DNA of 64,000 bases from Rugosimonospora acidiphila (GTDB taxonomy: Bacteria; Actinomycetota; Actinomycetes; Mycobacteriales; Micromonosporaceae), in NCBI RefSeq assembly GCF_039543385.1, contig NZ_BAABJQ010000010.1:186001-250000 (forward strand). Direction: 5' to 3'. How positions within the stretch are numbered: position 1 is the stretch's first letter; every line of letters starts with the position of its first letter. The notes below the pieces were generated by a model. That model had not been told where the DNA came from and did no database searches. It saw only the letters and a program-made list of their open reading frames with translations. The translations under genes were made by a program, and so were the position numbers. Below are positions 24,211 through 28,512 of this stretch, one piece after another.

Positions 24211-26043
24211 TCAGCCGAACCGGCGGTGCGAGCGCTCCCGGTTCTGCGCGGCGGGCAGGGCGCTCAGCGCGCGGCGGATGGACTCGCGCTGCATGGCCTC
24301 CTGTTCGGCCAGGTCCCGCATAGTGATCACGTAGCCCCGCACCCTCCGGTCGTGGCGCAGGTCGCGGCAGCTCACCTCGACCGTCATCACGCCGCCGTTC
24401 GGGCGGGGCAGGTGCCACCAGGCGCGCGCCCCGTCGGGCTGGGGCGTCCGGTGCGCCGCCCGCAGCGTGCGCTCGATCTGCTCGTGGTCGTCGGGGTGCA
24501 CGATGTCGCGCAGCGCCGTGAGGATCGGCACGTCGGAGCCGATGATGTCGGCCAGGGCCGGGCTCGTGTAGCGGACGCACCGATCGCCGTCCACGATGAT
24601 CACCGCGTCGATGCTGTTGCGGGTGGCCGCCCGCAGATACTCCTCGTTGGAGCGGCGGTTGATGGCGTCGGTCAGCGCGATGCGCTCCAGCGCCAGCGAG
24701 GCCTGCGCGGCGAGCACCTCGACCGCGTCCTGGATAGCGGCCAGCGCGACGCCGTCACCCGCGACCAGCAGGGCGCCCAGTTCGGGGTCGTCCTGGTCGC
24801 GATGGTCGACGGCGAGGCGGCAGACCAGCGTTGCGGGGTGCCAGTCCAGGCGGTCGCCCAGTTCCGGGTGCAGCATGCGGGTATTCACCAGGCGGGTGCG
24901 CCCCTGGTCGGCGTGCGGCAGCGGGTACCGCTTGATGAGTTTGGCGATCGGATCCGGATCCCCCGGCGAGCGCGGGTCCTGCACGGCGAGTAACACGGTG
25001 TGTGCCAGCCCGGCGGGCATGAGGTCGCCGACGGCCGCGCGCAGCGCGTCGTCCACCTTCGCGATGTCGCTCGCCGCGACCAGCGTGCCGCAGCCCCGGC
25101 GCAGCTGCTGCTGCCGGTCGACGGTCTGGCGGTGCCGGCTCAACGCCATGGCCAGCCTGGTGATGACGAGCGCGGACATCAGCATCCAGGCGGCCCCGAT
25201 GATGACGCCGTCACGCACCTGCCCGGCGCTCGCCTCCACCAGCAGCACCGCCGGCGGAGTCGACAACGACAGGCCCAGCAGCGCGGCCGAGCGGATCGGC
25301 AGCTGCGGGGAGCGGGCCGGTACCGGCTGGGTGAGCCGCACCATCGACGGCCGCAGCGCCGCCGCGCCCCAGCAGTAGTAGAGCAGCAGGTAGGGCGACT
25401 CCGCGGGGCCACCGGGATGCCAGCCACCGCCCAGCGTGGCCAGGGCGTACCAGACGTCCGCCGCCAACAGTGCGATGGCACCCAGGGCCAGCAGGGTCAT
25501 CGACGCGTTCCGCCCGGCGGCGACCGCCAACCCCACCGTGGTCACCAGGATCAGCAGATCGCCCAGGGCGTACGCAGCCGTCACCGACTTCGCGGCGTGG
25601 CCGAGGTTGTCGGCGCCCAGCCCGGGGGTGACGAGCCACATCCAGGACAGCAGCGCGGCGGCGCAGGTGAAGGTCAGCAGGTCGAGCATCCGGGACCAGT
25701 CGACAAGCACCGCGCTGGACCGCGCCATCTGAATCAGGCCGGTGGTCATCAGCGGAAACATCGCCAGGTAGCAGATGTCCGCGAGGGCCGGGGCGTGCAG
25801 CCAGCCGGCGGCCTCCGCGCCGTAGATGGTGTCTCCGGCCCCCATGGCGAGGATCGCGGCGGCAAGCACCCACCAGGGCAGGGGCCGCGACGGGGCAAAG
25901 CGCCTGACGCCCACGACCACGGCGGCCGCGCTGCACAGCCCGATCGCCGCCCAGCTGAGGGCGCCGAGACCGGGCGCGGCGAACACACTTGCTCCGAGCA
26001 GAGCCATCAGGGCCGTGTAGCCGGCGGTCAACCGGGACGACAC
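24211..26043 (-). CDS. multi-pass membrane sensor with GAF-like and PAS domains, no output domain
   Basis: A 610-aa protein. The GTG at 26,043 was chosen because GAAGGAGG lies 5 bases upstream. About ten hydrophobic segments fill residues 1-310, then a GAF-like region (about 330-465) and a PAS domain (about 480-600; AATRNSIDAVIIVDGD, YTSPALADIIG, DIVHPDDHEQIERTLRAAH, GYVITMRDLAEQEAMQ). The normal continuation in this family is a GGDEF-EAL module for cyclic-di-GMP, but here the protein ends about 30 residues after PAS. It is a sensor without visible output, or a truncated gene. Confidence 0.8.
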   Translation of the reverse strand: MSSRLTAGYTALMALLGASVFAAPGLGALSWAAIGLCSAAAVVVGVRRFAPSRPLPWWVLAAAILAMGAGDTIYGAEAAGWLHAPALADICYLAMFPLMTTGLIQMARSSAVLVDWSRMLDLLTFTCAAALLSWMWLVTPGLGADNLGHAAKSVTAAYALGDLLILVTTVGLAVAAGRNASMTLLALGAIALLAADVWYALATLGGGWHPGGPAESPYLLLYYCWGAAALRPSMVRLTQPVPARSPQLPIRSAALLGLSLSTPPAVLLVEASAGQVRDGVIIGAAWMLMSALVITRLAMALSRHRQTVDRQQQLRRGCGTLVAASDIAKVDDALRAAVGDLMPAGLAHTVLLAVQDPRSPGDPDPIAKLIKRYPLPHADQGRTRLVNTRMLHPELGDRLDWHPATLVCRLAVDHRDQDDPELGALLVAGDGVALAAIQDAVEVLAAQASLALERIALTDAINRRSNEEYLRAATRNSIDAVIIVDGDRCVRYTSPALADIIGSDVPILTALRDIVHPDDHEQIERTLRAAHRTPQPDGARAWWHLPRPNGGVMTVEVSCRDLRHDRRVRGYVITMRDLAEQEAMQRESIRRALSALPAAQNRERSHRRFG

Positions 26044-26394
26044 GTGGCCTCCTTCGACGCTGGTACGCATCCGCTGCCTTACCTCTCGCGGTATTCACGC
26101 ACGCCGTTCATCCGCTGAACGGGGTTGCGAGTCACGCCCTTTCCGAGAGCGGAGCTTTCGCTATGAAACTTTTCGTCGCCGATGAGCCTGGCGCATTTTT
26201 CGCCGTGGAATCTTTCATGGCGCGGTCTTTCCTTCAGTTGTCTTTCAGGGGAAACGGCCGAACGACATGATGAGAGAGTGCCATATCGATGGGCAATTAT
26301 GGAACCGTTCGGCATAGGCAACTGAGCGAGATATCCGGACGATCACGGCATACTCGATGCGGGCGACTGGTCCCGACTCCACAGTGGATGGCTG
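26044..26394. other. gap between the sensor gene and the tRNA array
   Basis: About 350 bases with lower GC content than the surroundings and no gene. It includes one arm of a 17-bp inverted repeat at 26,376-26,392 whose partner is at 27,876-27,892. The region should contain the end of the array transcript, but no strong terminator hairpin is evident. Confidence 0.4.
26376..26392 (+). repeat. 17-bp inverted repeat, left arm, flanking the tRNA array
   Basis: ACTCCACAGTGGATGGC is an exact reverse complement of 27,876-27,892, about 1.5 kb away. Inside it TCCACAGTGGA is itself a palindrome with a single central base; a related palindrome (TCCACGGTGGA) lies at 26,795-26,805. Confidence 0.8.
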
Positions 26395-26472
26395 GAAATC
26401 CGGCGGGGGAATCGAATCCCGAAAATCACTCACTTTGCGCGCGAGTCGCTGCGCCAGGAGCGCTGCCGGGTC
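26395..26472 (-). pseudogene. degenerate tRNA-like unit
   Basis: A T-arm-like GGGATTCGATTCCC (rc of about 26,405-26,420) follows a D-arm-like GCGC...GCGC and an AAAG/TTTT hairpin with a TGAGTGA loop that lacks U33. No paired acceptor stem can be drawn. Either a decayed tRNA or a tRNA-like processing signal at the end of the array. Confidence 0.4.
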
Positions 26473-26477
26473 GTGCG

Positions 26478-26550
26478 TGCCCCCGGGAGGAGTCGAACCT
26501 CCGGCCTCGACGCTCGGAACGTCGCGCGCTATCCACTGCGCCACGAGGGC
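26478..26550 (-). tRNA. tRNA-Arg(CCG)
   Basis: 73 nt; acceptor GCCCTCG/CGGGGGC with a G-U pair, D arm GCGC...GCGC, anticodon stem CGACG/CGTCG with loop TTCCGAG (anticodon CCG), T stem GGAGG/CCTCC, discriminator A. It reads CGG, a frequent codon in high-GC genomes. Confidence 0.93.
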
Positions 26551-26689
26551 AGGACGAGCGTGTCACGGACCGCCGGGCGGCCGGCCGACCACGACGCGCG
26601 AGAAGGGTGATCGCGGGGAATTGAGTTCTCGACAATCTGTAGGGGGTGACGCGCCATCGCTGAGTCACCCGGCGGGATATCTGTTTCCG

Positions 26690-26762
26690 CTCCCACGGCT
26701 GGGCTCGAACCAGCGCCGTACGGATTAACAATCCGCTGCCCTGCCGACTGGGCGACGTGGGA
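26690..26762 (-). tRNA. tRNA-Asn(GTT)
   Basis: 73 nt; acceptor TCCCACG/CGTGGGA, D stem GCCC/GGGC, anticodon loop TTGTTAA (anticodon GTT), T stem GCTGG/CCAGC, discriminator G. The 5' end is one base after a CCA that ends the previous unit. Confidence 0.93.
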
Positions 26763-26763
26763 A

Positions 26764-26836
26764 TGGTCGCGCGTATGGGACTCGAACCGGTTTCTCCACG
26801 GTGGAGTCGCTGGGTCCATCCATAGCCGAACGTGCG
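26764..26836 (-). pseudogene. non-canonical tRNA-like unit with encoded CCA
   Basis: A 5' CGCACGT can pair with ACGCGCG (6 of 7), followed by A and CCA, one base before tRNA-Asn. The T loop TTCGAGT is present, but the T stem pairs at only three positions. In the anticodon position there is a CTCCA-CCG-TGGAG hairpin, which leaves no 7-nt loop. If a loop formed, CTCCACC would give CCA as anticodon. Likely a decayed or structurally unusual tRNA. Confidence 0.5.
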
Positions 26837-26839
26837 GAA

Positions 26840-26910
26840 TCGGCTGCGGGCCGGCCTCGAACACCGGCCGACAGTCAGTAGACGTGACGCTTTTGCCGCG
26901 CCACGGACCT
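26840..26910 (-). pseudogene. degenerate tRNA-like unit
   Basis: Contains a T-arm-like hairpin (GGCCGG...CCGGCC around TGTTCGAGG), a D-arm-like GCGC...GCGT and an anticodon-like hairpin GTCA/TGAC with loop CGTCTAC. U33 is not in its place in that loop; a shifted reading would give CTA. No acceptor stem pairs. Treated as decayed. Confidence 0.35.
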
Positions 26911-26913
26911 GGT

Positions 26914-26982
26914 TGCGGGTGTCCGACTCGAACGGCGTCCCGAGATAATGAGTCTCGTATGGTTCCACTCCACCACACCCGC
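26914..26982 (-). tRNA. tRNA-Met-like (CAT), short 69-nt form
   Basis: Acceptor GCGGGTG/CACCCGC pairs perfectly and the anticodon stem CGAGA/TCTCG closes loop CTCATTA (anticodon CAT). The D arm has only GGT/ACC, and the variable-plus-T region is three bases shorter than normal, with a T stem of about 3 bp around TTCGAGT. Position 73 is A, followed by ACCA rather than CCA. CAT could mean Met, or Ile if C34 is modified to lysidine. The start is 2 bases after tRNA-Lys. Confidence 0.7.
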
Positions 26983-26984
26983 GG

Positions 26985-27056
26985 TGCGCCGCCGGGGACT
27001 CGAACCCCGAACCCGCTGATTAAGAGTCAGCAGCTCTACCGTTGAGCTAGCGGCAC
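26985..27056 (-). tRNA. tRNA-Lys(CTT)
   Basis: 72 nt, all stems complete: acceptor GTGCCGC/GCGGCGC, D stem GCTC/GAGC, anticodon stem GCTGA/TCAGC with loop CTCTTAA (CTT), T stem CGGGG/CCCCG, discriminator A followed by CCG. Confidence 0.95.
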
Positions 27057-27059
27057 CTG

Positions 27060-27150
27060 ATCTCCTGCCGGGAACTCGGACCCGTACCCACGCCCTGGCG
27101 GGCGTCGGTGGATCCGTGCGTGGCGCGCTGCCACGCCACGTCCCGATCGC
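27060..27150 (-). pseudogene. degenerate tRNA-like unit
   Basis: A T-loop-like CGGGTCCGAGTTCCCG (rc of 27,068-27,084), an anticodon-like hairpin ACGCC/GGCGT with a 6-nt CGCCAG loop lacking U33, and a strong TGGCG/CGCCA hairpin in D-arm position. No matching acceptor stem. Decayed or non-tRNA structured spacer. Confidence 0.35.
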
Positions 27151-27151
27151 G

Positions 27152-27224
27152 TACCCCGAACAGGATTCGAACCTGTGACTCGCGGCTTCGTAAACCGCTG
27201 CTCTATCCACTGAGCTACCGGGGC
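27152..27224 (-). tRNA. tRNA-Arg(ACG)
   Basis: 73 nt; acceptor GCCCCGG/TCGGGGT with two G-U pairs, D stem GCTC/GAGC, anticodon stem GCGGT/GCCGC with loop TTACGAA (ACG, so inosine at 34 by TadA), T stem ACAGG/CCTGT, discriminator A. It lies 4 bases after tRNA-Ile. Confidence 0.95.
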
Positions 27225-27228
27225 AAGG

Positions 27229-27301
27229 TCCCGCCGGGTGGATTCGAACCACCGATCGCTGCCTTATCAGGACAGTGCCCTAACCGCTGGGCCACGACGG
27301 G
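27229..27301 (-). tRNA. tRNA-Ile(GAT)
   Basis: 73 nt; acceptor CCCGTCG/CGGCGGG, unusual for Ile in starting with C1-G72, D stem GCCC/GGGC, anticodon stem CTGTC/GGCAG with loop CTGATAA (GAT), T stem GGTGG/CCACC, discriminator A followed by CCT. Confidence 0.92.
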
Positions 27302-27302
27302 A

Positions 27303-27387
27303 TGGCGAACGGCGAGGAAGTCGAACCCCCCGCGGGGAGCACGGCCGAGCCAGGGTGTGGCGCGGGCGAGCATCCCGAGAATGTGCG
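27303..27387 (-). pseudogene. degenerate tRNA-like unit with encoded CCA
   Basis: Ends with GCCGTTC-G-CCA one base before tRNA-Ile, the same spacing as the CCA unit before tRNA-Asn. A T arm GGGGG-TTCGACT-TCCTC pairs with two G-U pairs. No clear 5' acceptor strand or 7-nt anticodon loop with U33 can be drawn. Probably decayed. Confidence 0.4.
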
Positions 27388-27463
27388 TACCCGGCCAGGG
27401 ATTCGAACCCTGAACCTCCCGGCGCTGAACCGGGCGCCTCTGCCAAGATTGGGCCAGCCGGGC
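27388..27463 (-). tRNA. Leu-anticodon tRNA (CAG) with class I short variable loop
   Basis: 76 nt; acceptor GCCCGGC/GCCGGGT, long D loop, anticodon stem CCCGG/CCGGG with loop TTCAGCG (anticodon CAG, Leu CUG), 5-nt variable loop AGGTT, T stem CAGGG/CCCTG, discriminator A. Bacterial tRNA-Leu normally has a long class II variable arm and a purine at 37; here both are absent (C37). It reads CUG by anticodon but its charging identity is open. Confidence 0.85.
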
Positions 27464-27530
27464 ATGATGAAAAGGGTTGATCGTCCCTTGTGGATAATCT
27501 CGGTATCGAACCGGATTGGCTACGAGGGCC
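27464..27530 (-). pseudogene. degenerate tRNA-like unit
   Basis: Only a T-loop-like CCGG-TTCGATA-CCG element (rc of about 27,499-27,519) can be recognised between tRNA-Gln and the Leu-like tRNA. No acceptor or anticodon stem. Likely remnant. Confidence 0.3.
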
Positions 27531-27533
27531 TGG

Positions 27534-27605
27534 ATCCCGGGCGAGGATTCGAACCTCGACTACCGCGTTCAGAGCGCGGCGGCCTGCCGGTTAGCCGACT
27601 CGGGA
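27534..27605 (-). tRNA. tRNA-Gln(CTG) with encoded CCA
   Basis: 72 nt; acceptor TCCCGAG/CCCGGGA with one A-C mismatch, anticodon stem CCGCG/CGCGG with loop CTCTGAA (CTG), T stem CGAGG/CCTCG, discriminator T, CCA at 27,531-27,533. The D and anticodon arms are nearly the same as those of the neighbouring tRNA-Glu(CTC), so the two are probably duplicates that differ by anticodon. Confidence 0.9.
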
Positions 27606-27770
27606 GGGGGTCGGCGGGCCGCGGTCCCGCCGACCATCATCAGCGCGTGGCGAGGGCGGCCCGGCGCGGAGCCCGCGGGGTGGTCCGCGGCGGCATCCGT
27701 GCCTCGGCCGGCGTCCGGTCGCCCTCGCGCTGATCGTGGCCGCCGCAGGCGGCCACTGTGTTGCGCCAGG
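27606..27770. other. structured spacer between tRNA-Gln and tRNA-Glu
   Basis: No tRNA is visible. A perfect 9-bp hairpin (GTCGGCGGG/CCCGCCGAC, 27,610-27,634) and a longer imperfect inverted repeat (ATCAGCGCG..CGAGGGCG near 27,640 with CGCCCTCGCGCTGAT near 27,720) fill the stretch. Confidence 0.6.
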
Positions 27771-27773
27771 TGG

Positions 27774-27845
27774 TAGCGAGTAGGGGAGTCGAACCCCTGT
27801 CTCCGCGCTGAGAACGCGGCGGCCTGACCGCTAGCCGAACCCGCC
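27774..27845 (-). tRNA. tRNA-Glu(CTC) with encoded CCA
   Basis: 72 nt; acceptor GGCGGGT/ACTCGCT with two G-U pairs, anticodon stem CCGCG/CGCGG with loop TTCTCAG (CTC), 4-nt variable loop, T stem AGGGG/CCCCT, discriminator A, CCA at 27,771-27,773. Confidence 0.93.
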
Positions 27846-27846
27846 T

Positions 27847-27928
27847 GAAACTGCGGGAGTCGAACCCGCAGAAATGCCATCCACTGTGGAGTTGTCAACG
27901 CTCGATGCCACCGGCATGCCGGGGCGCG
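27847..27928 (-). pseudogene. degenerate tRNA-like unit between Trp and Glu
   Basis: A perfect T arm (GCGGG-TTCGACT-CCCGC, 27,851-27,871) is followed by exactly 7 bases to the first base of tRNA-Glu, but no 5' strand pairs with them. The anticodon position holds the palindrome TCCACAGTGGA, which is the right arm of the 17-bp inverted repeat. Confidence 0.45.
27876..27892 (-). repeat. 17-bp inverted repeat, right arm
   Basis: Exact reverse complement of 26,376-26,392. It lies within the degenerate unit between tRNA-Trp and tRNA-Glu. Confidence 0.8.
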
Positions 27929-28001
27929 CACGGGTTGCAGGACTCGAACCTGCTACCTCCGGGTTTGGAATCCGGCGTGCTGCCTGTTGCACCTAACCCG
28001 C
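27929..28001 (-). tRNA. tRNA-Trp(CCA), first unit of the array
   Basis: 73 nt; acceptor GCGGGTT/AACCCGT, D stem GTGC/GCAC, anticodon stem CCGGA/CCCGG (last pair A-C) with loop TTCCAAA (anticodon CCA), T stem GCAGG/CCTGC, discriminator G. It starts 21 bases after the terminator of the upstream small ORF. Confidence 0.9.
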
Positions 28002-28021
28002 TCGTGAGGAAGCGACAAACG

Positions 28022-28054
28022 AAAAAGCCGCCCGTCCCGGCTGGGGAGGGCGGC
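28022..28054 (-). terminator. intrinsic terminator between the small ORF and the tRNA array
   Basis: GCCGCCC/GGGCGGC with a 14-nt loop, followed in minus direction by TTTTT. It is a classical Rho-independent terminator and lies between a promoter-ORF unit and tRNA-Trp, so read-through past it could set array expression. Confidence 0.85.
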
Positions 28055-28074
28055 GTGAACGCGATGGATTCGCG

Positions 28075-28209
28075 TCAGTAGCGCCGCCGGTCCGGCCGGA
28101 TGACCCACTTCTGTGTCAGTGGCGCGTGACGCAGCAGCCCACGCGCCCGCAGGCTCGCCTCGCTCCGCGACATCAGCTGTCGCAGGCTCACTGAGGCTTG
28201 CCGGTACAT
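28075..28209 (-). CDS. 44-aa small protein or leader peptide upstream of the tRNA array
   Basis: ATG 28,209 has AAGGAG 8 bases upstream. The peptide begins MYRQASVSLRQLMSRSEASL and ends with a Trp and the basic tail IRPDRRRY. It has 10 Arg and one Trp in 44 residues. It has a sigma-70-like promoter upstream and an intrinsic terminator 21 bases downstream, and it is followed by tRNA-Trp. I know no family. It may be a small basic (RNA-binding-like) protein or a leader peptide that controls read-through into the array. Confidence 0.7.
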   Translation of the reverse strand: MYRQASVSLRQLMSRSEASLRARGLLRHAPLTQKWVIRPDRRRY

Positions 28210-28220
28210 CTCGGATCTCC

Positions 28221-28270
28221 TTGTTCGTTCGTTCGTGGTTGTTCGTTCGTTCGTGGTTGTTCGTTCGTCG
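28221..28270 (-). repeat. 18-bp tandem repeat in the 5' UTR of the small ORF
   Basis: TTGTTCGTTCGTTCGTGG occurs at 28,221-28,238 and 28,239-28,256, with a partial third copy to 28,270. On the RNA strand this gives repeated CGAA tetramers and ACCACGAACGAA units, with no stable pairing among themselves. Confidence 0.9.
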
Positions 28271-28283
28271 TTGCTGAAGACAA

Positions 28284-28312
28284 CGGTACGGTCGCCGATC
28301 CTTGCGAGCAAT
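28284..28312 (-). promoter_or_regulatory. promoter of the small ORF and possibly of the tRNA array
   Basis: On the minus strand TTGCTC (28,312-28,307), a 17-base spacer and TACCGT (28,289-28,284) form a sigma-70-like promoter. The expected start near 28,277 puts the tandem repeats in the 5' UTR. Confidence 0.55.
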
Positions 28313-28512
28313 CCATTTAGCGGGCGCCTTTACCTCGCCGGCACCGGTGCCGCGCACCGATTCGATACATCCGCGCCGGTCACTGGGTGGCGGGGCGTTC
28401 ACCCGAACGGGGGGGTCACGCCCACGCGGGGAACGGGGCCGGGGAACCGGACACACGTGTCAGGTCGCCGCGCGGCGAGGGTTAAACCGAGCAATCGGGG
28501 TAACGGACCTTC

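Larger units (their letters stand above)
26395..28001 (-). other. tRNA gene array (ten cloverleaf tRNAs, seven degenerate units)
   Basis: Transcribed leftward from about 28,001. Order in transcription: Trp(CCA), a degenerate unit, Glu(CTC), Gln(CTG), a degenerate unit, Leu-like(CAG), a degenerate unit, Ile(GAT), Arg(ACG), a degenerate unit, Lys(CTT), Met-like(CAT), two degenerate units, Asn(GTT), Arg(CCG), a degenerate unit. Several neighbours are separated by 1-4 bases, so maturation must use RNase P/Z cuts. Some units encode CCA, unlike the tRNA-Val in this window. No integrase or phage gene is adjacent. Chromosomal and mobile tRNA arrays are known in mycobacteria, phages and ICEs. Confidence 0.9.

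Noticed and set aside
23272..24993. Plus-strand frame of 573 codons
   Set aside because: Shadow of the spermidine-synthase-like and sensor genes.
26840..26910. Amber suppressor tRNA with CUA anticodon
   Set aside because: CTA appears only if the loop is shifted; U33 is not in place, and no acceptor stem pairs.
27610..27634. Additional tRNA in the Gln-Glu spacer
   Set aside because: Only hairpins are found; no T loop TTCRA or acceptor pairing.
28221..28270. CRISPR-like short repeat
   Set aside because: The 18-bp units are tandem without spacers, and there are no cas genes.
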